From the NCBI RefSeq assembly GCF_029338515.1, contig NZ_CP119988.1, positions 248,001 through 312,000 on the forward strand: a stretch of 64,000 nt of DNA, read 5' to 3'. The translations under genes and the position numbers were made by a program. The stretch comes from Haloglomus litoreum. Lineage in GTDB: Archaea; Halobacteriota; Halobacteria; Halobacteriales; Haloarculaceae. Position 1 is the stretch's first letter. Every line of letters begins with the position of its first letter. Shown here one piece after another: positions 1 to 8,627 of the stretch. Below the pieces are notes generated by a model. The model had not been told where the DNA came from. It was given only the letters and a program-made list of their open reading frames with translations, and ran no database searches.

Positions 1-326
1 GCGGGCTCGTACCTCCGGGCGAGTTCCTGGCACACCTTCACGCCGTTGAGTTCGTCCCCGTGGATGGCCGCCGTACACAGGAGGCGCGGCCCCGGCTCCT
101 CGCCGTTGATGACGGTGACCGGAACCGAGACGGGGTCACCGAGGTAGGTCTCGCTCACCTCGTAGCGGAACTGGCGCTTCTCGCCCGGGCGGACCTCGCC
201 GTCGTACCGGAACGGGCGGGCCGTGTCGGGAACCGTGAACGGGCGGTGTGGGTCGCCGCCGTCACTCGCGTCCGTTCCGAGGGCACTCGCCCCCGGCGTC
301 TCGTCGCTCCCGTCGGACTGGGTCAT
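1..326 (-). CDS. Succinylglutamate desuccinylase/aspartoacylase family protein (partial)
   Basis: This gene runs off the left edge of the window, so only its first 108 codons are present. After an acidic, low-complexity leader of about 25 residues, the protein reaches AIHGDELNG, the N-terminal metal-binding motif (HGxE/D) of the M14-like desuccinylase/aspartoacylase fold. The family uses one zinc ion to hydrolyse N-acyl amino acids or related amides. The start is the ATG at 326, just before a spacer to the divergent kinase gene. The substrate cannot be told from this fragment. Confidence 0.8.
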   Translation of the reverse strand, partial: MTQSDGSDETPGASALGTDASDGGDPHRPFTVPDTARPFRYDGEVRPGEKRQFRYEVSETYLGDPVSVPVTVINGEEPGPRLLCTAAIHGDELNGVKVCQELARRYEP

Positions 327-409
327 ACGTCGCTGCCCGGCCGGCGCGGGGAAGTACCTGCCGTCGCGTGGGTAAAGCGATAAGTGGGGGTTGGCCGACC
401 GTCCGGTGG

Positions 410-895
410 ATGCTGTACGTCGTCTGTGGCCTGCCGGGCGTCGGCAAGACGACCGTCTCGCGCCACCTCGCCGACCGGGAGGGGTACGACCTCCTCCGGT
501 CGGACGTGGTCCGGGCCGACGTCGTCGAGGACCCCTCGTACACCGAGGCCGAGATCCGGCGGGTGTACGACGAACTGTTCGCCCGTGCACGCGAGCGCCT
601 CGAGCGCGACGGCGGCGCCGTGCTGGACGCGACGTTCGGGCGCGAGGACTACCGCGAGCGGGCCGCGACCGTCGCCGGGGACTGCGGTGTCGATGTCCGG
701 TTCGTGATGGTCGAGTGCGACCCCGCGGTCGTCCGCGAGCGCATCGCGGCCCGCGAGGACGACGCGAGCGACGCCGACTTCTCGGTCTACCGGGAGCACC
801 GCGACGCGTTCGAGCCCCTCTCGCGTCCCCACGCCGTGGTCGACAACTCCGGCGGCCGCGAGGCCACCCGCGAGCAGGTGGACGAACTGGTCTGA
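410..895 (+). CDS. AAA-type P-loop kinase (zeta-toxin/gluconate-kinase-like)
   Basis: The 161-residue protein opens with MLYVVCGLPGVGKTT, a Walker A motif only eight residues from the start. This supports the ATG at 410 over longer in-frame options. A region near residue 80 (LDATFGREDYRE) fits the substrate/lid segment of small ATP-dependent kinases, and VECDPAVVRERIAARE resembles the arginine-rich lid of nucleotide or sugar kinases. The family phosphorylates small molecules or RNA ends; the substrate is not evident. It stands alone, divergent from the desuccinylase-like gene. Confidence 0.75.
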   Translation: MLYVVCGLPGVGKTTVSRHLADREGYDLLRSDVVRADVVEDPSYTEAEIRRVYDELFARARERLERDGGAVLDATFGREDYRERAATVAGDCGVDVRFVMVECDPAVVRERIAAREDDASDADFSVYREHRDAFEPLSRPHAVVDNSGGREATREQVDELV

Positions 896-993
896 GACCG
901 GCGTCCGCTGGCTCTGCCCCGACACGAGTGGCACCCTGGCAACGTTCGCGCTCGCCCGACGCTTTATCAGACGGGCAGGGGTAGGGGGTGGTC

Positions 994-1233
994 ATGGCTC
1001 AGGTCGAAATCGAGTACGCCGCCCCGCGCCGCCTCGGCGGCGAGGCCACCACGACCCGCCGGGTCCTCGCGGACTGGCTCGGCCAGCGACACGACGTCGA
1101 GGTCTCCTGTTCGCCCTCCACCGAGGACTGCTTCTGCGTCAGCGTCGACGGCGACCGCGTCTGGTGTACGGACCCGGCCGGTCGCATCGACCCGTTCGAG
1201 GCGGTTGCCGCGGTCCGGTCGCGGCTGGCGTAG
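994..1233 (+). CDS. Rdx-like (SelT/SelW/SelH) fold protein lacking the CxxC motif
   Basis: This 79-residue protein begins MAQVEIEYAAPRRL and ends with a region resembling the Rdx family (VSVDGDRVWCTDPAG, then DPFEAVAAVRSRL). Rdx proteins have a thioredoxin-like fold with a CxxC or CxxU redox motif directly after the first strand (VEIEYC..C in haloarchaea). Here that position reads AAPRR, so both redox cysteines are gone. The remaining cysteines (CSPSTEDCFC) lie in the middle. The ATG at 994 is preferred to a GTG two codons earlier. The family call is by pattern only. Confidence 0.6.
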   Translation: MAQVEIEYAAPRRLGGEATTTRRVLADWLGQRHDVEVSCSPSTEDCFCVSVDGDRVWCTDPAGRIDPFEAVAAVRSRLA

Positions 1234-1425
1234 CCCGGCGGACGCCCGGGTGTGCCGGCGCGGACGGTGCCCGGCGACGGGGCCCCGGATGAACGCCCGG
1301 CGACGCGCCGGGTGATTGATGCCGCTGGGCACAGACCTCGGTCCCATGCGACAGCCATGCCGCCGGTGGGACGGCCACGTCGCGCCGAGCGACCGAGCCC
1401 CGATACGCGACGGGGTGGAGGGCCG

Positions 1426-2817
1426 ATGAGCGGCGACCGCGAGCGGCTCTCGGGGCCGGACAACGCCTGGCTCCAGATGGGACGCATCGAGAACCTGACC
1501 AACATCACGGGGATGCTCGTCTTCGAGGAGCGGGTCGCGTACGAGGAGCTGGTCGAGCGGCTCGACGAGCGGCTCCTGCGGTTCGACCGGTTCCGCCAGC
1601 GGGTCCACGGCGGCCACCGCCGGTTCCGCCGGCCGGAGTGGGAGTTCTCCCCCGGCCTCGACACCGAGACCCACGTCACCCACGTCGCGCTCCCCGAGCC
1701 ACAGGACAAGGCGGCGCTGGAGCGGTTCGTCGGGGGGTTGATGAGCCGGCCGCTCGACGAGGACCGTCCGCTCTGGGAGGCGTACCTCGTCGAGGGTGTC
1801 GGCGACGGGAACGCCGTCGTCTTCCGCATCAACCACTCCGTCGCCGACGGCTTCGCCCTGCTCTCGGTGATGCTGGGCCTCGTCGACGACCCGAGTGCCG
1901 TGGAGTTCCCCTTCGACGGCATCGAGGCGGTCGTCGAGGCGGACGAGGGGACGGATGGCGGTGACGGTGCCGGCGGCCCCGGGGCGGCTACCGACACCGG
2001 TGCTGTCGGCGCCGACGGGGATGGCGACGGCCTCCTCGACCGCGCCCGGTCGGCGGTGGGTGCCGCGGGGACCGCCGCGCGCGCGGTCACCGTCGCGTAC
2101 GACCTGCTGACCCGGCCGGACGAGCCGGAGACCTCGCTCCGTGGGGACCTGCAGACGGCCAAGCGGGCGGCCTGGACCGACGCCATCGACCTCGCCACGG
2201 TGAAGGCGCTCGGCCGGGAGCACGACGCCACCGTCAACGACGTGATGTTGGCGGCGACGGCGGGTGCGTTCCGTCGCCTGCTCGTCGAGCGCGGCGAGGA
2301 GGTCGCGGACCTGGAGCTCCGGAGCTCCGTGCCGGTGAACCTGAAGCCGATGAACGAGCGGTCGGAGTCGCTGGGCAACTACTTCGGCCTCATCTTCCTC
2401 CCCATCCCGGTCCACACCGCGGACTTCGGCGAGCGCATCGACATCGTCCACGAGCGGATGGACCGCGAGCGCGCGATGATCGAGGGCGTCCTGGTGTACC
2501 TCCTGTTCCAGTTCGTCGGCCGCGCCCCCGGGTTCGTCCAGGACTGGGTGCTCGAGCAGTTCGAGGACGCCGCTACCGGCGTCGTCACCAACGTCCCGGG
2601 GCCCGTGAACGCGCTCGAGTTCGCCGGCAGCGAGGTGTCGGACGTGCTGGTCTGGGCGCCCGAGGCGAACGACCAGGGCCTGTCGCTCTCCATCTTCAGC
2701 TACGCCGGGAGCATCCGGGTCGGCGTGGCCGCCGACGCCGGCCTCATCGACGAGCCGTCGAAGCTGGCCGACGCGCTCGAACGCGAACTCGAGGAGCGGG
2801 CCGCGGCGCTGGAGTAG
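1426..2817 (+). CDS. Wax ester synthase/diacylglycerol acyltransferase (WS/DGAT) family protein
   Basis: This 463-residue protein has the typical WS/DGAT opening (LSGPDNAWLQMGRIENLTN) and the acyltransferase motif NHSVADG at residues 136-142. The motif corresponds to HHxxxDG with the first His replaced by Asn and the second, catalytic His kept. The C-terminal half contains VNDVMLAATAGAFRRLL and a conserved NVPGP segment. The family esterifies acyl-CoA to alcohols or diacylglycerol, and is better known from actinobacteria than from ether-lipid archaea. A purine-rich GGTGGAG lies before the ATG at 1426. An Asp/Gly-rich insert sits near residues 175-205. It is monocistronic. Confidence 0.82.
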   Translation: MSGDRERLSGPDNAWLQMGRIENLTNITGMLVFEERVAYEELVERLDERLLRFDRFRQRVHGGHRRFRRPEWEFSPGLDTETHVTHVALPEPQDKAALERFVGGLMSRPLDEDRPLWEAYLVEGVGDGNAVVFRINHSVADGFALLSVMLGLVDDPSAVEFPFDGIEAVVEADEGTDGGDGAGGPGAATDTGAVGADGDGDGLLDRARSAVGAAGTAARAVTVAYDLLTRPDEPETSLRGDLQTAKRAAWTDAIDLATVKALGREHDATVNDVMLAATAGAFRRLLVERGEEVADLELRSSVPVNLKPMNERSESLGNYFGLIFLPIPVHTADFGERIDIVHERMDRERAMIEGVLVYLLFQFVGRAPGFVQDWVLEQFEDAATGVVTNVPGPVNALEFAGSEVSDVLVWAPEANDQGLSLSIFSYAGSIRVGVAADAGLIDEPSKLADALERELEERAAALE

Positions 2818-2908
2818 GCGGGCCCTCCCCGTTGCTGTGATGGCCCCCGGATCACTGTGGAATCGGCGGCCTTCCGTTCCCGTCCGGGTCCCGAACGCGA
2901 GGCGTGCG

Positions 2909-3817
2909 TTACCGAAGGAACTCCCGGATGGCCGCCGAGGAGGTCGGCTGGAACCGGAGCCGGACGGTCGTGCCCGTCTCGTCGGCCGTCTCCACGGTCG
3001 CGCTCCCGTCGGACTCCTGCACGAGGTAGCGGACGACCCAGAGGCCGAGCCCCTTCGAGTGGGTCGTCTGCGTCTCACGGAACCCCTCCTCGAGGATCGT
3101 CCGCTCGAGGTCCGGCAGCCCGGCGCCCCGGTCGGTGACCCGGACCAGCGTGTCCGTCGTCCCCACCTGGCGCACCTCCAGCTCCGCGGCGTTCCCCCCG
3201 TGCTTGATGGCGTTGACGAGCAGTTCCCGGATGGCCTGGTTGATCTTCGGGTGGGCGTAGACGGATGCCTCGCCGGGGAGATCGACCTCGACGGTCGCGG
3301 TCGGATAGGTGTCTGTGACCTCTGCGACGACCTGCTCGACGATGGGAACGAGATCGACCGCCACCGGCTGGCTCTCCTCCAGCGAGACGTTGCGGAGCAG
3401 GTTGCTCTGCTGGCTCAGGTGGATCAGCTCCGTGGTCTGCTGTTCGATGGTCGCTAGCGACCCACCCTTGTCGGCCTGGAGGGCCTCGGCGTGCCCGGCG
3501 ATGACGTTGCACTTGTTCCGGAGGTTGTGGCGCAGGAGGCGGTGGAGGAGGTGGGCCTGCTGGATGCGGTCCTCGAGGTCCGCGGTGGCCGCCGACAGCT
3601 TCCGCTGGTTGTAGCACGATAGGCCGTAGATCAGCGCCCCCGACGCGACGACGAACGCCGTCCCCTTCACGACCGCCAGCTGCGCTCGGGTTACCTCGGC
3701 CCCGGCCAGCGCGACCACGAGTTGGTCCGAGAGGAGGACCCACGCGACGCCGAACACGCAGTAGATACCCGTGATCTGGAGGGGAGATAGGCGGTGCTCG
3801 TACGGGGACCGTTCCAT
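2909..3817 (-). CDS. Membrane-anchored sensor histidine kinase
   Basis: This is a roughly 302-residue kinase. Two N-terminal membrane helices (around residues 12-33 and 44-65) precede a HisKA-like helix with LLRHNLRNKCNVI, which holds the phospho-acceptor His. The HATPase domain follows, with ELLVNAIKHGG (N box), DRGAGLP (G1) and GLGLWVVRYLV (G2). There is almost no extracellular domain, so it probably senses membrane state or partner proteins. No response regulator is adjacent. The next gene upstream, on the same strand, is a bat-type regulator. The ATG at 3817 is chosen over a TTG six bases earlier. Confidence 0.85.
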   Translation of the reverse strand: MERSPYEHRLSPLQITGIYCVFGVAWVLLSDQLVVALAGAEVTRAQLAVVKGTAFVVASGALIYGLSCYNQRKLSAATADLEDRIQQAHLLHRLLRHNLRNKCNVIAGHAEALQADKGGSLATIEQQTTELIHLSQQSNLLRNVSLEESQPVAVDLVPIVEQVVAEVTDTYPTATVEVDLPGEASVYAHPKINQAIRELLVNAIKHGGNAAELEVRQVGTTDTLVRVTDRGAGLPDLERTILEEGFRETQTTHSKGLGLWVVRYLVQESDGSATVETADETGTTVRLRFQPTSSAAIREFLR

Positions 3818-3893
3818 ACCCAATAACCCGGTCGCTTCCGCGGATAATATTGTCGCCCACCGTCGTGAGTGGAGGCCGTCGTCCGGGAGTCGG

Positions 3894-4583
3894 CTACGGG
3901 TTCGGGAGGGGTGGCCACGCCGTCGCCACGGTCTCCTCGATCAGCCGGGTCTGTGCACGCCGCAGCCGCTCCGAGACCGAGGCAGCCGTGATGTCGAGTT
4001 CGGCTGCGACCGCCTCCAGCGACGCCCCTCGCGGGATGTCGAAGTACCCCAACTCGTACGCCGTCCGGAGCGCCTCGTGTTGGTGGTCGGTCAGCCCGTC
4101 GCCGGGGGGTTCGGATTCGCCGTCCCGGGTGAGGCGGTTCAGCCGGAAGCCGGCGTTGTCCCGCCAGAACGATGCGAAGGCTCCGAACGCGTCCCGGTCG
4201 GCGAACCAGCCGGTCTGTCGCCACCCGGTGGACGTGACCTCGATCCGCTCGATGATGGCGTCGGCCGTGGCGAGCGCCTCGAGGTCGTCGAGGTCGTCGA
4301 GGTGGTCCCCGAGCTGCTCCGCCATGCTGAGGGCGGGGTCGGCCTTGTACCGACGGGTGTCGCCTGCCTCGCCCACCAGCGTCCACTCGCCGACGTCGTA
4401 GGCGTCGGTCAGGGCGGCCTCGATGGCTCCACGGGACCCGTCCGTCGCCGTCAACAGGAAGAGCGGCCGCGGTCCATGGTTGAACTGCAGCTCGAGCACC
4501 AGGGTCGCTCCGGGTACGGCCGCCGCGACCGTGGTCAGTGGGAGCGCCTCGCAGTCGATGTCGAACTCCGCGACCAGCCCCAT
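3894..4583 (-). CDS. Bat-type helix-turn-helix transcriptional regulator (HTH-10 family)
   Basis: This 229-residue protein has the layout of haloarchaeal bacterio-opsin-activator-like regulators: an N-terminal sensing domain (MGLVAEFDIDCEALPL...) and a C-terminal HTH-10 domain (GLTDHQHEALRTAYELGYFDIPR, then LEAVAAELDITAASVSERLRRAQ). It is probably a cytoplasmic transcription factor of unknown target. The internal ATG at 4583 matches the usual family start better than the in-frame start at 4661. It lies 76 bp upstream of the histidine kinase gene and reads in the same direction, so the two may be functionally linked. Confidence 0.85.
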   Translation of the reverse strand: MGLVAEFDIDCEALPLTTVAAAVPGATLVLELQFNHGPRPLFLLTATDGSRGAIEAALTDAYDVGEWTLVGEAGDTRRYKADPALSMAEQLGDHLDDLDDLEALATADAIIERIEVTSTGWRQTGWFADRDAFGAFASFWRDNAGFRLNRLTRDGESEPPGDGLTDHQHEALRTAYELGYFDIPRGASLEAVAAELDITAASVSERLRRAQTRLIEETVATAWPPLPNP

Positions 4584-4703
4584 GATCGTCCGTCTGCCCC
4601 GGAGCAAAAGGGCGTACCGGAACGACGGAACGGGATGCTCCCACTTCAATGGCCTAACCACTGAGAGAACGGCCTACCCGGCTCCCCCTCTGATCCGGAG
4701 TGT

Positions 4704-5495
4704 ATGCAGTCGACCAGGTCCCCCGACGGTAGCGACATCGTCTACGAACGACACGGCGACGGCCAGCCGCTGATCCTCCTCCACGGGGGCATGGCCCCCC
4801 GCGAGTACTGGCTGCCGGTGATCCCGGAGCTCGAGGAGTACGCCGCCATCGTCCCCCAGCGCCCGGGATTCGGGACGTGTCTCGACGACATCGACGGGAC
4901 CGGCCCCGACGAGGTGCTGGACCGCGAGACCGAGTACGTCCGTGAACTGGCCGCGGCCGTCGACGGCGCCCCCGTCCTGTTCGGCCACTCGTTCGGCGCG
5001 CTCACCGCCGTCGAGTCCGCGACCGTCGCGGACGTCGACGCGGCCATCGCGTACGAGCCCGCCGTCCTCCCGGCGGCGTACCGCGAGACGGCCGACCTCG
5101 CCGCCCGGATGCAGGCACTGCTGGACGAGGGCGAGCGCCGCGAGGCGGTGAAGCGATACGTCGAGCAGGTCCTCCACCCGGACGGCGTCGACGACCTCGA
5201 CGCGTGGCTGGCCGAGTGGCCCGTCTGGCCGGACTGTGTGGACCTCGCCGAGGAGGTCGTCCGGATGAACCGGGCCGTCGAGCGGTACCGTCTCCCCGAC
5301 CGACTCGACGTCGAGGCCCCCGTGCTCGTCATGTCGGGGACTGACGGCCCGGACTTCCTCCGCGAGAGCGCCCGCGCCGTCCACGACGCGCTGCCGCACA
5401 GCCGCTTCGTCGAGTTCGACGGCATCAGCCACAGCGGTCCGGCCGAGGCCCCCGCACGCGTCACCGCCGAGGTCGACGCCTTCCTCGACGGCTAG
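4704..5495 (+). CDS. Alpha/beta hydrolase
   Basis: The 263-residue protein has the alpha/beta-hydrolase signature. LILLHGG supplies the oxyanion-hole HG, GHSFGA is the nucleophile elbow with Ser, and VLVMSGTDGPDF probably carries the acid. The catalytic His lies near the C-terminus (DGISHSGPAEAP). There is no signal peptide, so it should act in the cytoplasm on an ester, epoxide or similar substrate that cannot be named. It is transcribed divergently from the bat-type regulator, which could control it. Confidence 0.85.
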   Translation: MQSTRSPDGSDIVYERHGDGQPLILLHGGMAPREYWLPVIPELEEYAAIVPQRPGFGTCLDDIDGTGPDEVLDRETEYVRELAAAVDGAPVLFGHSFGALTAVESATVADVDAAIAYEPAVLPAAYRETADLAARMQALLDEGERREAVKRYVEQVLHPDGVDDLDAWLAEWPVWPDCVDLAEEVVRMNRAVERYRLPDRLDVEAPVLVMSGTDGPDFLRESARAVHDALPHSRFVEFDGISHSGPAEAPARVTAEVDAFLDG

Positions 5496-5605
5496 ACGCC
5501 AGCGCCCGTCCGCGAGCCACGTGGCGCTCCCCGCTGTTTTTCGCTCGCCGATACACGCCGCTTCGGAGTCCGTCTGCTCGCAGAAGAGCGGCCAGCGAGG
5601 GAATC

Positions 5606-5977
5606 CTACAGTCCGAGGAAGCCGAGGACGGCGAGCGCCCAGCAGAACACGAGGCCCAGCAGTGCGAGAGCTGTCTGGTGGAGGCGCCCGGTCAGTGACC
5701 AGTACCGGTACCGCCACGCGAGGGCGGCCCCGAGCGTCGTCCCGGCCGTGAGGGCGACGACGACGTAGGGGAGTCCCAGGACGATCTGCACGGGGAGCGG
5801 CCGCGTGAGGAGGGTACGCGTCCCGCCGCCCACGACGAGCAGGAACGAGAGGACGAAGCCGAGTGCGGTGAGGCTTAGTCCGGCACCGGCCGCGCGAGCG
5901 AGCCACCGGGGGCTGGTGAGCCGGCGCGACCCCCGGGTAGGAGCGGTCGAGTGACGGTCGTGCGATCGGTCCGTCAT
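5606..5977 (-). CDS. Small three-helix membrane protein
   Basis: This 123-residue protein has a charged N-terminal tail and three predicted hydrophobic segments (around residues 28-48, 62-82 and 100-120). I do not recognise the family. Its ATG overlaps the stop codon of the serine hydrolase gene as ATGA, so translation is probably coupled. It is the last gene of a four-gene minus-strand operon and may act with the secreted hydrolase or the CPBP protease. Confidence 0.7.
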   Translation of the reverse strand: MTDRSHDRHSTAPTRGSRRLTSPRWLARAAGAGLSLTALGFVLSFLLVVGGGTRTLLTRPLPVQIVLGLPYVVVALTAGTTLGAALAWRYRYWSLTGRLHQTALALLGLVFCWALAVLGFLGL

Positions 5978-7680
5978 TCGGCACCCTCCGTCCCGTCGTC
6001 GGCTGCGTCGCGCCGTCGGTGCCAGTACCGTCGTGCAGCGCTCGCTCCCCGGCCGGTGAGCGAGAGGGCGAACCCGGCGAGGGGGGCCCCGGCGATGGCG
6101 CCGACGACGGACCGTCGCCGATGGGCCGGGACCGGCTCGAAGACGCCCGTCGGCTCGCTGTTCACGTTCAGTGCCGCGACTTCCCCATCCGAGACCTCGA
6201 AGGCGAGGACGTCGTGGCCGTCGACCGCCTCGTAGACGTACGGCTCCGTCTCGACCCACCGACGCACGTCGCCGCCGAGGGTCCGCGTCCGGAGGCGGCC
6301 ACCGTTCGCGGGTTCGACCGTGAGATGCGCAAGCACGTCGGCGACGTGGAGCGCCCCGCGATCCGGCAGGTACGAGGGGCTGTACTCGCCGGCGACCGTC
6401 TCGGCACGGCCACGGTGCCCCGGTTCGGTGGTGGGGATCGGGGTTTCGCCCGGAGGCTGGAGGTCGAACTCGGCGACGATCTCGTCGACGAGCGCTGCGG
6501 GTCGCTCGTCGCCGTTCGCGTTGTAGTTCACGAAGATCCCGATGTCGTGGTCGGGGCTCAGGACGAGGTGGCTCGTGAAGTCGAGCGTGGCCCCAGAGTG
6601 GCCGATGAGGTCACCGTCCGGGTGTCCGTACTCGTGGAACCCGTACCGCCAGTTGGTGACCGCGGGATGTCGGACGTGCTGTGTCGCGTGCATCGCCTCG
6701 GCCGTCGCCGACGCCAGAATCTGCGTCCCATCGACGGCCCCCGCTCCGAGGTGAGCGCGCATGAACGTCGCCATGTCGCTGGCCGTCGCCCGCATCGACC
6801 CCGCGGGGCGCATGTTGATGAACACCTCGTCGGTGGGCTCGAACTCTCCTCCCGTCCGGGTGTGTCCCCGCCCGAGCGTCCCGTGCTGATCGCCCGGGCC
6901 CGGTGGTGTGAACGTGCTGTGTGGCATCCCGAGCGGCTCGAAGATGGCCTCCTGGACGTACTCCTCGAAGGTGGTTCCGTTGACCTCGGCGACGACGTGG
7001 CCGGCCAGTGCCGCGCCGTAGTTGGAGTAGCCGACCAGTTCACCCGGGGGACGGACCCGGGTGGGCTCTGCCCGTGCGAGGACCGTCTCCAGCGGGGCGA
7101 TTGCGTCCCGGCTGGTGGCGAGGTCGGGGTCGAGGGTGGACTCGAACCCGGCGGTGTGCGTGCCGAGGTGGCGGAGCGTCACCGGGTCGTCGTACCCGCC
7201 CGGAACCGTGACGGCCGAGTCGGTGAGGTAGGTGGTGACGTCCGCGTCGAGGTCGAGAACGCCTCGCTCGACCCCCTGCACGACGGCGGTCCAGGTCACC
7301 AGTTTCCCGACCGAGCCGACGCGGAACGCCGTCCGGTCGGCATGGACCGGGGCGTCGGTGTCGACATCCGCCGACCCGTATCCCTTCACGAGCACGGGCC
7401 GGTCGCCACGGACCACCGCGACGCTCGCGCCCGGCGTCACCGACCCGAGGCGCTCGCGCACCCGGTCGTCGACGAACGCCTCGAGCGCGTCCGGGTCGCC
7501 GAACGGTGACGCGTGGGTCGCCGTGCCGTCCTGGTGAACCGTGCTGGCTGCTGTCGTCCCGGCGGGCCGTCCTGCACCGACGAGGCCCACGGCGCCGACG
7601 GCACCGATGGCCGCGAGGAACCCGCGCCGGGTGGCACTCGCCGTCCCGCGTCTCCTGGATGGAGGGCAGTCAGGCGTCAT
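5974..7680 (-). CDS. Secreted beta-lactamase-family serine hydrolase
   Basis: This 568-residue protein has a Tat-type leader (ATRRGFLAAIGAVGAVGLVGAG) and a class C beta-lactamase/DD-peptidase-like domain. The catalytic motifs are SVGK (Ser123, Lys126), YSN (218-220) and IGHSGA. A C-terminal hydrophobic helix followed by Arg/His-rich residues suggests a membrane anchor, with the enzyme facing outward. Archaea lack murein, so this branch probably cleaves D-amino-acid esters, lipids or peptides. Its ATG overlaps the stop of the CPBP gene by one base (TGATG), and its own stop overlaps the next start. Confidence 0.85.
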   Translation of the reverse strand: MTPDCPPSRRRGTASATRRGFLAAIGAVGAVGLVGAGRPAGTTAASTVHQDGTATHASPFGDPDALEAFVDDRVRERLGSVTPGASVAVVRGDRPVLVKGYGSADVDTDAPVHADRTAFRVGSVGKLVTWTAVVQGVERGVLDLDADVTTYLTDSAVTVPGGYDDPVTLRHLGTHTAGFESTLDPDLATSRDAIAPLETVLARAEPTRVRPPGELVGYSNYGAALAGHVVAEVNGTTFEEYVQEAIFEPLGMPHSTFTPPGPGDQHGTLGRGHTRTGGEFEPTDEVFINMRPAGSMRATASDMATFMRAHLGAGAVDGTQILASATAEAMHATQHVRHPAVTNWRYGFHEYGHPDGDLIGHSGATLDFTSHLVLSPDHDIGIFVNYNANGDERPAALVDEIVAEFDLQPPGETPIPTTEPGHRGRAETVAGEYSPSYLPDRGALHVADVLAHLTVEPANGGRLRTRTLGGDVRRWVETEPYVYEAVDGHDVLAFEVSDGEVAALNVNSEPTGVFEPVPAHRRRSVVGAIAGAPLAGFALSLTGRGASAARRYWHRRRDAADDGTEGAE

Positions 7681-8627
7681 CAGTCGGAGGTGGTGGGGGT
7701 GGATGTCTCGCTCGAGCGGGCTGGCCCGTCGGCCTGACGCCACCGGAGCCAGCCGAAGAGGAGGACGTACCCGGTGGCGATCGAGCCAAACAGCGGGAGT
7801 CCGCGGGCGGGGCTCCAGAGGCCCGTCGCCGTGACCTCGACCGCAAGCAGGCTCGGGACCCCGGCGAGTCCCTCCGTGCCGATGCCGAAGACGTTCAGGA
7901 GCGAGTAGTTCACACCGAGGTGCAGTCCCATCGGCAGCGCCAGTTCTCCGGTCCGGAGGTAGGCGACGCCGAGCAGGCCACCGAGCAGGCCCGTCTTCGC
8001 GACGACGAGGCCGGGGTTCGCGCCTGCCGCGAGCGCACCGGGCAGGTGGATGGCGGCGAACGCCAGGGTGCTGGCGAGCAGTGCCCCGGCCGCCGCGACG
8101 CGGGGGTTCACTCCCCGTTCGGAGAGTCCCTCGATCGTGTTCGTGACGAACGCGCCCCGGTAGATGAACTCCTCGTAGAGGGCGACCCCAACGAAGGCGA
8201 CGAGGAACGCCAGCAGCCAGCCCGGCGAGGTGCCACCGAGGGAGAGACTGCCGGTCACCCGCAGCCCACCAGTCTGCTGGCCGACGACGAACGTCAGGGC
8301 GACGACGAGGGACCCGATGACGGTCCCTCCGACGAGGTCGAGCCACCAGTCACGCGACAGGTTGAACCCGTACGCCCGTACCGGCCGACGGTCGAGGTAC
8401 CGTGCCGAGAGTCCGAGCGCGAGCAGCATCACGAGCGTCGTCGCGACGAACGACGCGACCATCATCTGTCCGGTGTTCAGCCCCAGTGCGAACGCCGTGG
8501 CTCCCGCCAGCTGCAGCGTGATGAACCCCGCGAGGACCGGCACGAGGACGCGCCAGACGGCACGCACGCGACCGTCCGTGCGCCCCCGGACGACCCTCCC
8601 GAACCACGTGCGGAGGGGGTTACGCAT
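7680..8627 (-). CDS. CPBP-family intramembrane metalloprotease
   Basis: This 315-residue polytopic protein has about seven or eight hydrophobic segments. It carries the CPBP (Rce1/Abi) motifs EEFIYRG, FAAIHL and GLHLGVN, which supply the Glu and His metal ligands in the membrane. The family trims prenylated proteins, bacteriocins or membrane substrates; here the substrate is unknown. It overlaps the methyltransferase gene by 8 bases and the hydrolase gene by one, so the group should be co-translated. The CPBP protease may process the Tat-exported hydrolase or the small membrane protein, which is inference only. Confidence 0.87.
   Translation of the reverse strand: MRNPLRTWFGRVVRGRTDGRVRAVWRVLVPVLAGFITLQLAGATAFALGLNTGQMMVASFVATTLVMLLALGLSARYLDRRPVRAYGFNLSRDWWLDLVGGTVIGSLVVALTFVVGQQTGGLRVTGSLSLGGTSPGWLLAFLVAFVGVALYEEFIYRGAFVTNTIEGLSERGVNPRVAAAGALLASTLAFAAIHLPGALAAGANPGLVVAKTGLLGGLLGVAYLRTGELALPMGLHLGVNYSLLNVFGIGTEGLAGVPSLLAVEVTATGLWSPARGLPLFGSIATGYVLLFGWLRWRQADGPARSSETSTPTTSD

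Noticed and set aside
967-3078. Long minus-strand open frame of 703 codons over the WS/DGAT gene
   Set aside because: It is antisense to a clear enzyme, has Arg/Pro/Gly-rich low-complexity content and no motifs. GC-rich codons leave the opposite frames open.
5974-8346. 790-codon extension of the serine hydrolase
   Set aside because: The extra N-terminal part is an out-of-frame reading of the CPBP gene. The Tat leader starts at 7680 and overlaps the CPBP stop, as expected in an operon.
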